Assembly: GCF_001457455.1 (NCBI RefSeq)
Contig: NZ_LN831026.1
Coordinates: forward strand, 806,001-870,000
Direction of reading: 5' to 3'
DNA length: 64,000 nt
From: Corynebacterium diphtheriae
GTDB taxonomy: Bacteria > Actinomycetota > Actinomycetes > Mycobacteriales > Mycobacteriaceae
The notes beneath the pieces were generated by a model. It was given only the letters and a program-made list of their open reading frames with translations. It ran no database searches and was not told where the DNA came from. The position numbers were made by a program, and so were the translations under genes. This document shows, piece by piece, positions 18,106 to 30,692 of this stretch; within the stretch, counting starts at the first letter, position 1; each line of letters opens with the position of its first letter.

Positions 18106-19395
18106 ATGACAGATGACATCCGTTACCAATCGCTAACCGAGCTTGATCCAGAGATTGCGGCTGCAATCACTGGTGAGCTTGACCGCCAGCGTTCCACGCT
18201 CGAGATGATCGCGTCTGAAAACTTCGTTCCACGCGCAGTTTTGCAGGCACAAGGATCCGTATTCACCAACAAATACGCTGAAGGCTACCCAGGGCGTCGC
18301 TACTACGGTGGCTGTGAAAACGCCGACATCGTTGAAGATCTAGCGCGTAACCGTGCCAAAGAAGTCTTCGGTGCCGAGTTTGCCAACGTGCAGCCTCACG
18401 CAGGTGCACAGGCTAATGCTGCTGTGTTGATGGCACTGGCCAACCCCGGCGATAAGATCATGGGCCTGTCCTTGGCTCATGGTGGCCACCTGACCCACGG
18501 CATGCACTTGAACTTCTCCGGAAAGCTCTATGAAGTTGCAGCCTACGAGGTAGAACCAGATAATTTCCGCTTGGACATGGACAAGATCCGTGAACAGGCT
18601 TTGAAAGAGAAACCACAGGTTCTGATTGCTGGCTGGTCCGCATACCCACGCCACCAAGACTTCGCAGCATTCCGTTCTATCGCTGATGAGGTTGGCGCTA
18701 AGTTGTGGGTCGATATGGCTCACTTCGCTGGTCTTGTGGCTGCTGGTTTGCACCCATCGCCAGTTCCTTACGCTGATGTTGTGTCCACGACCGTTCACAA
18801 GACGTTGGGTGGTCCACGCTCGGGCATGATTTTGTCCAAGCAGGAGTATGCCAAGAAGCTGAACTCCGCAGTCTTCCCAGGCCAGCAGGGCGGACCTTTG
18901 ATGCACGCAGTTGCTGCTAAGGCTGTTGCCATGAAGATTGCTGCTACTGAGGAGTTCAAGGATCGCCAGCAGCGCACGCTTGATGGTGCTCAGATTATCG
19001 CTGAGCGCCTGACAGGTGCTGATTGCAAGGCTGCAGGTGTAGACGTATTAACCGGTGGCACCGATGTCCACTTGGTTCTTGTCGATCTGCGTAATTCCCA
19101 GATGGATGGCCAGCAGGCTGAAGATCTCCTCCATGAGGTCGGAATCACCGTGAACCGTAACGCGGTTCCATTCGACCCACGTCCACCAATGGTCACCTCC
19201 GGTTTGCGTATCGGTACACCAGCTTTGGCTACCCGTGGCTTCGATGCTGCAGGTTTCACCGAGGTTGCCGACATCATCGCTACCGCATTGGCCCAAGGCG
19301 CCGGTGCTGACACCAAGCAGCTGCGCGCGCGCGTCGCTAAGCTTGCCGAGCAGTACCCACTCTACGAGGGCCTTGAGGACTGGAAGCTCCTCTAA
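18106..19395 (+). CDS. glyA: serine hydroxymethyltransferase
   Basis: A 429-residue PLP enzyme interconverting serine and glycine with tetrahydrofolate. It shows [11 protein letters not shown] and [15 protein letters not shown] at the N terminus, [16 protein letters not shown], the PLP-lysine segment [16 protein letters not shown], and the C-terminal [15 protein letters not shown]. The start ATG 18106 follows GTTAGTGGCC rather than a strong Shine-Dalgarno; AAAGGG lies about 20 bases upstream. It is followed by a strong terminator, so it is probably monocistronic. Confidence 0.97.
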   Translation: MTDDIRYQSLTELDPEIAAAITGELDRQRSTLEMIASENFVPRAVLQAQGSVFTNKYAEGYPGRRYYGGCENADIVEDLARNRAKEVFGAEFANVQPHAGAQANAAVLMALANPGDKIMGLSLAHGGHLTHGMHLNFSGKLYEVAAYEVEPDNFRLDMDKIREQALKEKPQVLIAGWSAYPRHQDFAAFRSIADEVGAKLWVDMAHFAGLVAAGLHPSPVPYADVVSTTVHKTLGGPRSGMILSKQEYAKKLNSAVFPGQQGGPLMHAVAAKAVAMKIAATEEFKDRQQRTLDGAQIIAERLTGADCKAAGVDVLTGGTDVHLVLVDLRNSQMDGQQAEDLLHEVGITVNRNAVPFDPRPPMVTSGLRIGTPALATRGFDAAGFTEVADIIATALAQGAGADTKQLRARVAKLAEQYPLYEGLEDWKLL

Positions 19396-19405
19396 ACCTC
19401 AAACA

Positions 19406-19455
19406 AAAGCCGCACATCGTGAAGGTAAAACTCCTTCAGAATGTGCGGCTTTCGT
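19406..19455 (+). terminator. glyA terminator
   Basis: AAAGCCGCACAT (19406-19417) pairs with ATGTGCGGCTTT (19441-19452); an inner stem GAAGG/CCTTC extends it. It may serve the convergent DUF5997 gene as well. Confidence 0.88.
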
Positions 19456-19465
19456 GTTGTATCAC

Positions 19466-19810
19466 TTAGTTTTCGTCGTGATCATTGCCAGTTTCTGTAG
19501 TACGATTTTCTGCCAACGACGTACGCGCAGCACGAAGCCACTCTGGCTGGTTCTCTAGGAGGGATTTGATCTCGGCGGTGGTTAAAGCCTTGTCCATATC
19601 ATTACGCTTGAGCGCGGTGATCGTGATGCCCAACTTCTGGGCTACCACAGGACGTGGGTGTGGACCATTACGGCGTAGATCTTGCAGCCACTGGGGCGGA
19701 TTAGCTTGTAGTTCCACGAACTCGTCGTGAGTCAAAGCGTTGTTCTGGAACTCCTCTGGCGTGGCGGGCAGGAAGATGCCCAGCTTCTTTGCAGCGGTCT
19801 GCGGCTTCAT
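19466..19810 (-). CDS. DUF5997 family protein
   Basis: From ATG 19810 (MKPQTAAKKLGIFLPATPEEF) the product has 114 residues. Two short repeats of helical, helix-turn-helix-like segments are visible (AAKKLGIFLPATPEEFQNNALTHDEF and AQKLGITITALKRNDMDKALTTAEI), each with a following tryptophan-containing PPQWL or QPEWL motif. This matches the actinobacterial DUF5997 family. The frame is open to 19942 but overlapping a divergent gene makes the shorter form more likely. It sits head to head with a LysR-effector-like protein, so the two may act together: a DNA-binding partner for a sensor that lacks its own HTH (inference). Confidence 0.68.
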   Translation of the reverse strand: MKPQTAAKKLGIFLPATPEEFQNNALTHDEFVELQANPPQWLQDLRRNGPHPRPVVAQKLGITITALKRNDMDKALTTAEIKSLLENQPEWLRAARTSLAENRTTETGNDHDEN

Positions 19811-19874
19811 TGCTGTGCCGGACGGCTTTCTAACAGATTCTTCATTCACAGGGTTAACGGTAGCATTGATTCTT

Positions 19875-20555
19875 ATGCTGACACTAAGTTTCGCCACTGG
19901 AACCGAGCCAAATAAGTGGTTCACACGGTTTGAGGAACGCACCGATCATGGCGGATTGCGCACCCTGAGTGATGACGACCCCCTTTCGTTGCTTGTCGAC
20001 GCCACCGCGGATCTAACACTCGTTAGGCTCCCAGATTCTCGCGTGGACAACGACGACACCGTGCACGTGGTGGAGCTATATCGAGAGTCGATGGGCGTGG
20101 CATTGCCCAAAGAACACACCTTGACGCTGCTGGACGTGGTAGAGCCAAGTGATCTTGATGGTGAGATGATTAATTACGTCACCCCTCCTAGTCTTGAGGT
20201 TGATGTCGCAGCTGTTCGTGCGCAATTGCAGATGGTGGCAGCTAATGTGGGCGTGGTGATTGCTCCGCGGCCGCTATTGAAGATTCTCAGTGGCAAGCTC
20301 GTGGAGCATCGCGAGTTTAGTGATCCGCAGCGGTATGGTCAGGCGCGTACTCGCATTGCGTTGGTGTGGAAAAAGGAGCGCGACGGCGAGGATATCCAAG
20401 ATTTTGTTGGTATTGCTAAGGGGCGGACTGTGCAGTCGTCGAGGCAGTCGAATGCCAAGAAAGTATCAGCTCGTGAAAAGACGCTGGCGAAGCAGAAGCG
20501 TCGGAAAGAGGCGGGGAAGAAACCCGTGCGTAAGGGCGGCCGGCGTAAGCGTTAA
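19875..20555 (+). CDS. LysR substrate-binding-domain protein without HTH
   Basis: A 226-residue protein from ATG 19875 (MLTLSFATGTEPNKWFTRFEER). It resembles the effector domain of LysR regulators (LRLSF-like strand, ATADLTLVRLPD, VELYRESMGVALPKEH, MVAANVGVVIAPRPLLKIL), but no N-terminal helix-turn-helix is encoded. The last 50 residues are extremely Lys/Arg-rich, which could bind nucleic acid. The gene is divergent from the DUF5997 gene with 64 bp between starts. Possible roles are a solute sensor or a partner in regulation; not known. A CCTCCTAG repeat at 20184 encodes TPPS. Confidence 0.65.
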   Translation: MLTLSFATGTEPNKWFTRFEERTDHGGLRTLSDDDPLSLLVDATADLTLVRLPDSRVDNDDTVHVVELYRESMGVALPKEHTLTLLDVVEPSDLDGEMINYVTPPSLEVDVAAVRAQLQMVAANVGVVIAPRPLLKILSGKLVEHREFSDPQRYGQARTRIALVWKKERDGEDIQDFVGIAKGRTVQSSRQSNAKKVSAREKTLAKQKRRKEAGKKPVRKGGRRKR

Positions 20556-20636
20556 GCGTACAGGGGGTGCGCAATTGCTGGGTGTTCGCATACACTCGGT
20601 TGCTTTGGTACCGACGTTTCAGCAAGGATAGAAATT

Positions 20637-21203
20637 ATGAACGCACCGTCGCAGCCCGATTTTGTCATCCGTCCACTGCGTAGGACGGACTTCGGCCAAG
20701 TTCAACAGATTTATCTTTTGGGCTTGGAAACTGGTCATGCATCTTATGAAATTGAAGCCCCTAGTTGGGAAAAGTTTTCTACGTCAAAAATCCCAGAGAC
20801 GTTGTTCGTTGCCGTCGAGAAAACCGATGATTCCAAGGTGCTCGGCTGGGTTTCCGCCGCTCCCATTTCCTCACGGACGGTTTTTAGAGGTGTTGTCGAG
20901 GATTCGATCTACATTCACCCAGATGCCCGAGGCCGTGGCGTAGCGGGTGCTCTCGTGGATAAGCTTATCGACGTCTGCCAGCATCTTGGATTCTGGGCAA
21001 TCCACTCGTGGATTTTCCCCGAAAATGAAGGATCCGCAAGACTGCACGCGTCCCGTGGATTTGAAAAAGTGGGTACTTTCAGCCACCTCGCCAAGATGAC
21101 ATACGGAGAAATGGCAGGCCAATGGCGCGACACTGATATTTGGGAAAAACTGCTGCCCAAGCCAGAACTCGCTGATCATGAGGCAGCAGCTGTAGAACCC
21201 TAA
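20637..21203 (+). CDS. GNAT family N-acetyltransferase (phosphinothricin acetyltransferase-like)
   Basis: This 188-residue protein has the GNAT fold: FVIRPLRRTDFGQVQQIY at the N terminus, then VLGWVSAAPISSR, the acetyl-CoA pyrophosphate loop YIHPDARGRGVAGALVDKLI (residues about 94-113), and motif B HSWIFPENEGSARLHASRGFEKVG. The spacing and HASRGF motif are those of the phosphinothricin/arsinothricin acetyltransferase group, which acetylates amino-acid-like amines. The physiological substrate is not known. RBS AAGGATAG precedes ATG 20637. Confidence 0.75.
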   Translation: MNAPSQPDFVIRPLRRTDFGQVQQIYLLGLETGHASYEIEAPSWEKFSTSKIPETLFVAVEKTDDSKVLGWVSAAPISSRTVFRGVVEDSIYIHPDARGRGVAGALVDKLIDVCQHLGFWAIHSWIFPENEGSARLHASRGFEKVGTFSHLAKMTYGEMAGQWRDTDIWEKLLPKPELADHEAAAVEP

Positions 21204-21207
21204 AATA

Positions 21208-23422
<2,215 letters not shown>

Positions 23423-23435
23423 AGCAGGTAAACCT

Positions 23436-23461
23436 AGTGCAAAAGTACACTGAGTGCAAAA
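23436..23461. promoter_or_regulatory. candidate operator of the TetR/MFS operon
   Basis: The 9-mer AGTGCAAAA occurs twice (23436-23444 and 23453-23461), 14-40 bp upstream of the TetR start. The interval between them contains GTACACTG. A further direct repeat GCAGGTAAA flanks the region (23424-23432 and about 23488-23496). Repeats at this place are typical of autoregulated TetR operons; binding is inferred only. Confidence 0.4.
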
Positions 23462-23497
23462 AGATAATTTATGTGTCTACAAAACTGCAGGTAAAAG

Positions 23498-23540
23498 AAA
23501 GTGCGCCTCCCAGTCTGAAGGTGACTAGGAGGCGCACTTT
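23498..23540 (-). terminator. fumarase terminator containing a CTAGGAGG repeat
   Basis: AAAGTGCGCCTCC (23498-23510) pairs with GGAGGCGCACTTT (23528-23540). On the minus strand the hairpin is followed by TTCTTTTACC. The octamer CTAGGAGG (23525-23532) overlaps one arm. Confidence 0.82.
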
Positions 23541-23566
23541 GTTGTCAGATGCGACAGATTAAAGTC

Positions 23567-24970
23567 TTACTTGTCGCGATCGGTGTTGGCCATTGCGAGA
23601 ACGTCGAGGCGCTTGTCCAGCTCTTCCTCGGTGAGCTTTTCGCCATCAACAAAGCCCAAGTCGATGACAGTCTGGCGAATGGTCTTGCCTTCCTTTAGCG
23701 CGGTCTTTGCCACCTTCGCTGCAGCTTCATAGCCGATAGCGGAGTTCAGTGGGGTAACGATCGATGGGGAAGACTCAGCCAAGGTGCGCATGCGCTCCTC
23801 ATTTGGCTGGATGCCGTCGACAAGACGCTCTGCGAATACGCGGGCGGTGTTAGCCAACAGGCGAGAGGACTCGAGGACGTTGCGGGCCATCATTGGAATA
23901 AAGACGTTGAGCTCGAATGCGCCCTGTGCACCACCAAAAGCGATGGCTGCGTCGTTACCAATAACCTGAGCTGCCACCTGAGTTGCGGTTTCGCACAGAA
24001 CTGGGTTGACCTTGCCTGGCATGATGGAAGAACCTGGCTGCAGGTCTGGCAAGTGGATCTCTCCGAGGCCGGTCAGTGGGCCGGATCCCATCCAGCGGAT
24101 GTCGTTAGCAATCTTGGTCAAAGACACAGCGATGGTGCGCATTGCGCCGGAGAACTCGACGAGGCCGTCGCGGCTTGCCTGGGCCTCAAAGTGGTTCACG
24201 CACTCGCGAAGTTCAGAAACGCCGGTAAGCTTAACGAGCTCGGCGGTGACCTTCTGGCCGAAGTCTGCTGGGGTGTTCAGGCCGGTGCCTACAGCGGTGC
24301 CGCCGATGGAGAGCTCGCCAAGACGTGGCAAGCATGCCTCGACGCGCTCGATGCCAGCCTCAATCTGGCGAGCGTAGCCGGAGAACTCCTGGCCCAAGGT
24401 AACTGGAACGGCATCCATCAGGTGGGTACGGCCGGACTTGACAACGTTCTCCCACTCGGCAGCCTTCTTGGCTAGGGAGGCATGGAGAACCTTCAGGCCT
24501 GGAATGAGGTCCTTAACGGCGGCCTCAGTTGCGGCGATGTGAGTAGCGGTTGGGAAGGTGTCGTTGGAGGACTGGCCCATGTTAACGTGGTCGTTAGGGT
24601 GAACCTCAACGCCGTTAGCCTTAGCGATCGAGGCGATAACCTCGTTGGAGTTCATGTTCGACGAGGTGCCGGAACCGGTCTGGAAGACGTCGATAGGGAA
24701 CTGGTCGTCGTGCTTGCCCTCGGCTACCTCGGTAGCTGCGGCGATGATTGCATCAGCCTGCTCTGGAGCCAGAAGTCCGCGGTCCTTATTAACCTGAGCG
24801 CAAGCGGCTTTGAGCAGACCCATAGCGCGGATCTGTGCGGCTTCGAGGCCACGGCCAGAAATTGGGAAGTTCTCAACAGCGCGCTGGGTCTGTGCGCGCC
24901 AGAGGGCGTCGATAGGCACCTTAACTTCACCCATGGTGTCGTGCTCGATACGGTACTGCTGCTCAGTCAT
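23567..24970 (-). CDS. fumC: class II fumarate hydratase
   Basis: A 467-residue TCA-cycle enzyme converting fumarate to malate. It shows the superfamily signature [15 protein letters not shown], the A-site [16 protein letters not shown], the H-containing [15 protein letters not shown] and [11 protein letters not shown]. No iron-sulphur cysteines are present, so it is the oxygen-stable homotetrameric class. The start ATG 24970 is preceded by a plausible ribosome site (AAGGTGG). The same order, fum next to glpX on the same strand, is found in M. tuberculosis (Rv1098c-Rv1099c). Confidence 0.96.
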   Translation of the reverse strand: MTEQQYRIEHDTMGEVKVPIDALWRAQTQRAVENFPISGRGLEAAQIRAMGLLKAACAQVNKDRGLLAPEQADAIIAAATEVAEGKHDDQFPIDVFQTGSGTSSNMNSNEVIASIAKANGVEVHPNDHVNMGQSSNDTFPTATHIAATEAAVKDLIPGLKVLHASLAKKAAEWENVVKSGRTHLMDAVPVTLGQEFSGYARQIEAGIERVEACLPRLGELSIGGTAVGTGLNTPADFGQKVTAELVKLTGVSELRECVNHFEAQASRDGLVEFSGAMRTIAVSLTKIANDIRWMGSGPLTGLGEIHLPDLQPGSSIMPGKVNPVLCETATQVAAQVIGNDAAIAFGGAQGAFELNVFIPMMARNVLESSRLLANTARVFAERLVDGIQPNEERMRTLAESSPSIVTPLNSAIGYEAAAKVAKTALKEGKTIRQTVIDLGFVDGEKLTEEELDKRLDVLAMANTDRDK

Positions 24971-25156
24971 AAGTTGTATCCACCTTTGTCAGTAGAAGGT
25001 TGCAGAAATCTGTGCGCGTGGTAGCTCGGGTAAGCGGGACACGTGCACACATGACTACCAGTATGCCCAAAAACCAAGCCAAATGTGGCAAAGATGTGGG
25101 AAATACTGATGGTGTGAGGTGAATCGATGGTAACGGGGCTACGTAAGCTAATAAAA

Positions 25157-25198
25157 ACACCCCGTTCACCTGTGCTTAGGGCAAAGGATACGGGGTGT
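25157..25198 (-). terminator. glpX terminator
   Basis: ACACCCCGT (25157-25165) and ACGGGGTGT (25190-25198) form the stem. On the minus strand the stem is followed by TTTTTAT. Confidence 0.8.
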
Positions 25199-25227
25199 GG
25201 GTGATAAAAATTACTTTTTAGATGCCA

Positions 25228-26244
25228 CTACTTCCGTGGGGAAATCTGGGAGTAATCGACAACGGAGTATTCCTGCAGTTTGTGCAGCTTGTGGGTGGAT
25301 TCGATGAAACGAACGGTGCCGGACTTAGAACGCATAACGAGCGAGCGGGTGGTTGCGCCGTCCGCACGGTAGCTCACGCCACGGAGCATGTCGCCATTAG
25401 TCACACCGGTAGCGACGAAGAAGCAGTTGTCTGAAGAGACGAGGTCATGAGTTCCCAGAACGCGGTTGAGCTCGTGGCCAGCATTACGTGCCTTGGCGGC
25501 CTCCGCATCATCCTTGGGGGCCAGCACACCTTGGATCTCGCCACCCATGCACTTCATAGCGCATGCGGTGATGATACCTTCTGGGGTTCCACCGGTACCC
25601 ATCATGATGTCGACTGAGTTGGTTGCTTGAGCAGCAGCAACTGCACCTGCAACGTCGCCATCGCGAATCAGGCGCACCTTGGCGCCGGCCTCGCGAATGT
25701 CTTTGATCAAGGTTTCGTGGCGCGGGCGATCCAAGACAACAACGGTGACTTGGTCTGGGGCAATACCCTTAGCCTTTGCTACGGCCTTGATGTTGTACTT
25801 GACCGGTGCGTTGATGTCGATGGTGCCCGCTGCTTCCGGCCCAACGGCGATCTTGCGCATGTAGAACACGGCTGATGGGTCGTACATGGAACCACGCTCG
25901 GCGGCGGCTAGAACGGAAATAGCGTTGGGGCGACCTTCTGCCATCAACGTAGTGCCATCGACGGGATCAACAGCAATGTCAACTGCTGCGCCTTCGCCGG
26001 TGCCTACCTGCTCACCATTGAAGAGCATAGGGGCTTCGTCTTTTTCGCCTTCGCCAATAACAACCACACCGTTCATTTGAACTGAGTTGATAAGTTTACG
26101 CATGGCGTCGACAGCTGCTCCGTCACCCTCGTTCTTCATGCCGCGACCGACCCAGCGGCCAGACGCCAGTGCAGCTGCCTCGGTAACACGAACCAACTCG
26201 AGGGCGAGGTTGCGATCTGGAATCTCTGGGTTGAGGTTGGTCAT
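25228..26244 (-). CDS. glpX: fructose-1,6-bisphosphatase, class II
   Basis: A 338-residue GlpX-type enzyme, the gluconeogenic FBPase of corynebacteria. It shows [11 protein letters not shown] (metal ligands), [16 protein letters not shown] (the Li-sensitive phosphatase metal motif), [22 protein letters not shown], and the C-terminal [22 protein letters not shown]. It is divergent from the DUF4245 gene. The 303 bp between them carry both promoters and nothing else recognisable. Confidence 0.96.
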   Translation of the reverse strand: MTNLNPEIPDRNLALELVRVTEAAALASGRWVGRGMKNEGDGAAVDAMRKLINSVQMNGVVVIGEGEKDEAPMLFNGEQVGTGEGAAVDIAVDPVDGTTLMAEGRPNAISVLAAAERGSMYDPSAVFYMRKIAVGPEAAGTIDINAPVKYNIKAVAKAKGIAPDQVTVVVLDRPRHETLIKDIREAGAKVRLIRDGDVAGAVAAAQATNSVDIMMGTGGTPEGIITACAMKCMGGEIQGVLAPKDDAEAAKARNAGHELNRVLGTHDLVSSDNCFFVATGVTNGDMLRGVSYRADGATTRSLVMRSKSGTVRFIESTHKLHKLQEYSVVDYSQISPRK

Positions 26245-26547
26245 AAGGGAATGCCTCCTGTGGATGACGTTAAAAATCTCAATAGTGGGAACTGCTTATA
26301 TGGTGACGCGAACAGCATAGCGAGGGGACACGGGGGAGATCCTCGCGAACACACGGTTTTTGTCTACCTGCCTAATTGTTGCAAAGCTATGTGAGAATTT
26401 ACTGGAAAGCCACACCCTAAAGTGGGTAATTGTGACCTGCAAGGCAAAAAATCTTAAAGGTAACCTTGCAGACACTTTCCCTTACTGCAGCTACACCCAT
26501 GCGCACGTATCCGCTGATTAACGCGCACTCATGCCATACTGTTGTGC

Positions 26548-27126
26548 GTGGCTGTAGAAAAACCTCGCATTTACCAAGGCACTCGGGACATCATTTTGTC
26601 GCTCGGCTCGATTTTGCTCATCGTTGCAGTGACCATCGGTTTTACTGGAATGTGCAGCTTCGATCGTGGGAATAAAGATAACGCCCCTATTCAACGCGTA
26701 GACGCTCGGACCTTCCTAGAAATGGAAGCGCGTGGGGCAGACTTCGCTGTGCGCTATCCAGGTGAGATCGAGGGCTGGCAGGCAAACTCGGCCCGCCGCA
26801 TAACTATCGCCAAGGCAAGCGCGCCGGTCGTGGGGTGGGTTGTAAACAAGGACTCCTACGTTCAGCTTGCCCAAACGGGAGTCGATAAAGATGAAGCCAT
26901 CAAGCGTTACGACGGCAACCTGCGCACCCGCTCCGGAGAGCATTCTCTAGGAGGGAAGGTAGTCGAGGAATATAGCTCTGAAGATAGAGACGTCCGTGAT
27001 ATTTGGGTCGTCGATCTAGGAGACGCACGTGTGATTGTCAGCGGTGCAGCTCCCCGTGCGGAATTCGATCGCGTCATCACCAAAATTATCGAGGCGAGCC
27101 CATTGCCTGGACCCGCCTCACAATAA
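26548..27126 (+). CDS. DUF4245 family membrane-anchored protein
   Basis: A 192-residue protein with one N-terminal membrane helix (DIILSLGSILLIVAVTIGFTG) and an extracytoplasmic domain. It matches DUF4245, the Rv1100-type neighbour of glpX in mycobacteria. GTG 26548 was chosen. A -10-like CATACT (26535-26540) lies only 7 bp upstream, so the mRNA may be leaderless. CTAGGAGG at 26947 encodes SLGGK. Function unknown. Confidence 0.75.
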   Translation: MAVEKPRIYQGTRDIILSLGSILLIVAVTIGFTGMCSFDRGNKDNAPIQRVDARTFLEMEARGADFAVRYPGEIEGWQANSARRITIAKASAPVVGWVVNKDSYVQLAQTGVDKDEAIKRYDGNLRTRSGEHSLGGKVVEEYSSEDRDVRDIWVVDLGDARVIVSGAAPRAEFDRVITKIIEASPLPGPASQ

Positions 27127-27135
27127 TCGTTGGTT

Positions 27136-27393
27136 TTACTGTTCGTGGCCTTGGGATGTCTCGCCCAAGGCTTTTTCTATGCGCTGTTGTGCCCCGTTGA
27201 GGTGTTCTTCGCATCTTTTAGCGAGGGCTTCGCCTCGTTCCCAGTATGCGAGTGATTCGTCGAGACCCATTTGTCCTAGTTCAAGGATCCGGACTACTTC
27301 TACTAACTCATCACGTGCTTGTTCGTAGGAGAGTTCTTCTACTGGTGCAAAGGCGTTGGTTCCAGTTCCTTGACCGATGATGTCATGTGGCAT
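27136..27393 (-). CDS. xseB: exodeoxyribonuclease VII small subunit
   Basis: From ATG 27393 (MPHDIIGQG) the product is 85 residues. The conserved XseB core is [56 protein letters not shown], a helical hairpin that oligomerises around the large subunit. XseAB degrades single-stranded DNA processively from both ends. It lies 28 bp downstream of xseA. The frame is open to 27513 but the upstream part would overlap xseA. Confidence 0.92.
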
Positions 27394-27421
27394 GAGGAGA
27401 TGCGTCTTTCTGTTGTATGTC

Positions 27422-28663
27422 TTAGTCTGCTGGGATTGTTTGCATTGCGGCGGCGGTGATGGAGCCGTCGGCAACGCGGATGCGTAACTGGCTGCCAGGT
27501 GGTGACATTCCAATGGTGGTCACTACCTCGGGAGCGCTGCCATCTCGTGGCACGACTTGGACGACTGCGTAGCCTCGTGCCAATGTGGCCGAAGGTCCAA
27601 GGGCTGCGACTTGTTGGCGTAGCGACGCCACTGTGGCGCGTTCAGTACTGAGCATGTAACGCATATCGCGTCGGATAGAAGAAATTGACCGAGCAATCTC
27701 CTCGCGATGCAGCGTGATAGCGCGGACGGGATCTGCAAGGGCTGGTCTACTGCGTACGGCGGCAAGTTGTTGGCGCTCTTTGTGGACCCAGCCGCGTAAC
27801 GCTGCGGCGCTACGGGAGCGAAGTTCGGCGATGAGCTGGCGTTCAGCAGCAACATCTGGAACAACCTTTTTGGCAGCGTCAGTTGGTGTTGCTGCGCGAA
27901 GATCGGCAACGTTATCTAAAACAGGATTGTCTGGTTCGTGGCCGATGGCAGAGACAACTGGTGTGTGCGCTGCAACAACGGCACGTTGGAGTGCTTCTTC
28001 GGAAAAGGGGAGTAGGTCTTCGACAGAGCCACCGCCACGGGCAATGATGATCACGTCCACGCTAGGGTCGGCGTCGAGACGCTGTAGGGCTTCGATGATC
28101 TCTGGCACGGCGCGTGCACCTTGCACCGCAGTATTGATCACGTTGAACTTCACTTCAGGCCATCTACTGTGGGCAACGGCCAGCACATCGCGCTCGGCGG
28201 CGGAGCCACGCCCTGTAATCAAACCGATGGTGTGAGGTAAAAACGGCAGCGGCTTTTTTAATGCGGGATCGAAAAGTCCTTCGCTTGCGAGTTGTTGCCG
28301 TAATCTTTCGATACGAGCCAGTAGCTCACCAACGCCCACAGGGCGGATATCGGTAACCCACAACGAAAAAGAGCCACGGCCCTCATAAAACGCTGGCTTA
28401 CCGTAAACCACTACGCGGTCGCCGTCTTGAAGCCGACTAGGCAACGAGTGCAGTAACGAAGTAGCGCATGTGAGCTGCACGCTGGCTTCAGCTTCAGGAT
28501 CACGCAGGGTGATATAAGAAAACTTCCAGCTGGGTTTCATATTCAGCTGGGTTATTTGTCCTTCAACCCACAGATGACCTAATCGCTCGATCCAACTTTT
28601 TACCTTGGAATTAAGCTCACGAACAGGCCACGCACTTTCCGGTGCATTTGGTTGTGCAGCCAA
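27422..28663 (-). CDS. xseA: exodeoxyribonuclease VII large subunit
   Basis: A 413-residue protein with an N-terminal OB-fold ([26 protein letters not shown]), the catalytic core containing [15 protein letters not shown] and [16 protein letters not shown] (residues about 150-225), [28 protein letters not shown], a long coiled coil and the C-terminal LARGYAVV segment that binds XseB. It forms an operon with xseB and is divergent from ispH. Confidence 0.95.
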
Positions 28664-28775
28664 ACCTTAAACCCCCTTCTTCACGGCGAGCAACAAACTG
28701 TATTCAACAGGAACCAACACACAAGCATACGGCAGGAGGGAGCACTCAGTGGGACAGTAGTTTAAGCTGGTGTGC

Positions 28776-29771
28776 ATGACTTCACCCGATCAGCTCACCG
28801 CTTCTGAGTCCGCTGACACCGCCTCCGCACACAAGCGTGTGCTTGTCGCAGCCCCACGAGGCTACTGCGCCGGCGTGGATCGCGCTGTCGAAACCGTCGA
28901 AAAGGCCCTAGAAAAATATGGTGCGCCCGTCTACGTGCGTAAAGAGATCGTCCACAATCGTTACGTTGTGGACACACTCGCCGAACGCGGCGCCATCTTT
29001 GTCGATGAGACAACCAAAGCTCCAGAAGGCGCCCACCTAGTATTTTCTGCTCACGGCGTCAGCCCCGCCGTACACAAAGAAGCAGAAGCACTGAGCCTGA
29101 AAACTCTTGACGCAACGTGCCCCTTGGTCACCAAAGTGCACAACGAGGTGAAACGGTTTGCACGCGACGGCTACCATATCCTCCTAGTCGGACACGAAGG
29201 CCATGAGGAAGTTGAAGGCACCGCAGGCGAAGCTCCAGAGGTAACGCACCTTGTCGACGGAGTTGAAAGCGTGGACAAACTCCCCGAATTTCTTCACGAC
29301 GAAAAACTCATCTGGCTTTCGCAAACCACGTTGTCTGTGGATGAGACGATGACGATCGTGAAAAAGCTCCATGAGCGCTTCGCACACCTCCAAGACCCTC
29401 CTAGTGATGACATCTGCTATGCCACCCAAAACCGCCAAGTGGCAGTCAAAGCAATTGCTGCAGAATCGGATGTTGTCATCGTTGTCGGCTCCCAGAATTC
29501 CTCGAACTCCAAACGACTGGTTGAAGTGGCCCTACAAGCCGGTGCTGGCGCGTCCTATCTGGTTGACTACGCCCACCAGATCGATGAGTCTTGGCTCGAT
29601 GGTGCCACCACCGTGGGAGTATCTTCAGGCGCTTCCGTGCCAGAGATCTTGGTGCGCGGAGTACTAGAATTCCTTGACGAGCGTGGCTTCCATGACGTTA
29701 AGGAAATCACTACTGCGGCCGAAAAGATTACCTTCGCCCTTCCTAGAGATTTGCGCCCTGCGCGCACATAG
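28776..29771 (+). CDS. ispH: 4-hydroxy-3-methylbut-2-enyl diphosphate reductase
   Basis: A 331-residue iron-sulphur enzyme that makes IPP and DMAPP, the last step of the MEP isoprenoid pathway. Three cluster cysteines are visible: [24 protein letters not shown] and [11 protein letters not shown]. Substrate-binding motifs are [10 protein letters not shown] and [21 protein letters not shown] element 6-13 bp before the GTG TGC ATG start cluster suggests a leaderless message, and I chose ATG 28776. Two CCTCCTAG repeats lie in the gene (29180 encoding LLV, 29397 encoding PPS). It supplies precursors for the Z-prenyl synthase also in this window. Confidence 0.95.
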   Translation: MTSPDQLTASESADTASAHKRVLVAAPRGYCAGVDRAVETVEKALEKYGAPVYVRKEIVHNRYVVDTLAERGAIFVDETTKAPEGAHLVFSAHGVSPAVHKEAEALSLKTLDATCPLVTKVHNEVKRFARDGYHILLVGHEGHEEVEGTAGEAPEVTHLVDGVESVDKLPEFLHDEKLIWLSQTTLSVDETMTIVKKLHERFAHLQDPPSDDICYATQNRQVAVKAIAAESDVVIVVGSQNSSNSKRLVEVALQAGAGASYLVDYAHQIDESWLDGATTVGVSSGASVPEILVRGVLEFLDERGFHDVKEITTAAEKITFALPRDLRPART

Positions 29772-29780
29772 AGCGAAACA

Positions 29781-29818
29781 AAAGGCGCCACACATGGGAT
29801 ATGTGTGGCGCCTTGTGC
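29781..29818. terminator. terminator between ispH and the DUF6542 gene
   Basis: AAGGCGCCACACA (29781-29793) pairs with TGTGTGGCGCCTT (29801-29813), followed by GTGCTTTCT. It serves the convergent pair. Confidence 0.86.
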
Positions 29819-29834
29819 TTTCTAACTTTCGATT

Positions 29835-30626
29835 TTAACTGTATAAGTCGTCGTCGAAAGTGCGAGTTCTATGAATTTCGGGATCTGGATTTACTAGGCG
29901 ACGAGTCAAGTCCCGCTTGGCGGCCTCACGCTGAGCTGCAGTACGTGTAGGCCTTGGCGCAAACGACTTGGCACCGGTTTGTTGCTGTTCTTGCCTACGC
30001 CGCATCAGCTCTTCAACAGTCACACTGTTATCGCGGCGAGATCGGCTGCTGGCCCGAGTGCGCTGCGGTTTGCTAGATCGTTGCGCTTGTGTGCGAGCCT
30101 TCGACGCGGCCGTGTAATTCCGACGATCAGTCTCGCTTTGAGCACGTCGAGTGCGCTCCGCGATAGTGGTAACGCGCTTGTATTTGCGTTTGAGGAGCGA
30201 CACACGAAGATAAGCAATCAGTCCCGCACCGATGGTCGTTGCCGCTAGGAGGGGGAAATGCTCTGTAATGGGATAAATAGTAGTAATAAGCTGCGTTGTG
30301 CTAAAAGGCGCGCCTTCAGCTGCTGAGCTTTTTACAATGAGCCATGCTGTGGCAAGAATTCCTACACCGAAAAACAGCGGCAGGCTTGCCACGAGTAGGA
30401 ATAGACCACTGGGAAGGGTAAGGAGTGTCGTAAACAGCGAGAATGCGACAAAGATCGTGAGAAAAGGCCAGCCGACGCTGCCTGTTGCTTGAGAAATCAG
30501 CAGCCCAGTGACCATCGCGGCTGTCATGAGAACAAGAGAGGACCACAAAGAGATGCCAAAGAATTGGTCGTTGGCATAGGTGGTGTGTGCCTGGCTGTGG
30601 CGTTTATGTTCTGTCTTGTTCTGCAC
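29835..30626 (-). CDS. DUF6542 family membrane protein
   Basis: A 263-residue protein with four membrane helices in the first 145 residues (SLVLMTAAMVTGLLI, FLTIFVAFSLFTTLLTL, LPLFFGVGILATAWLIV, LLAATTIGAGLIAYL). A long, basic, probably disordered cytoplasmic tail rich in Arg, Ser and Gln follows, ending in an acidic DDDLYS. It resembles the Rv1111c-type protein next to ispH in mycobacteria. Function unknown. CTAGGAGG at 30245 lies in the last membrane segment. Confidence 0.68.
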   Translation of the reverse strand: MQNKTEHKRHSQAHTTYANDQFFGISLWSSLVLMTAAMVTGLLISQATGSVGWPFLTIFVAFSLFTTLLTLPSGLFLLVASLPLFFGVGILATAWLIVKSSAAEGAPFSTTQLITTIYPITEHFPLLAATTIGAGLIAYLRVSLLKRKYKRVTTIAERTRRAQSETDRRNYTAASKARTQAQRSSKPQRTRASSRSRRDNSVTVEELMRRRQEQQQTGAKSFAPRPTRTAAQREAAKRDLTRRLVNPDPEIHRTRTFDDDLYS

Positions 30627-30692
30627 GGATGTTTATCCTACTCAAGGGGATCTGTGGTTGGGAACTTTGGCCTAGGGGGTGTGTCCTAAAAA

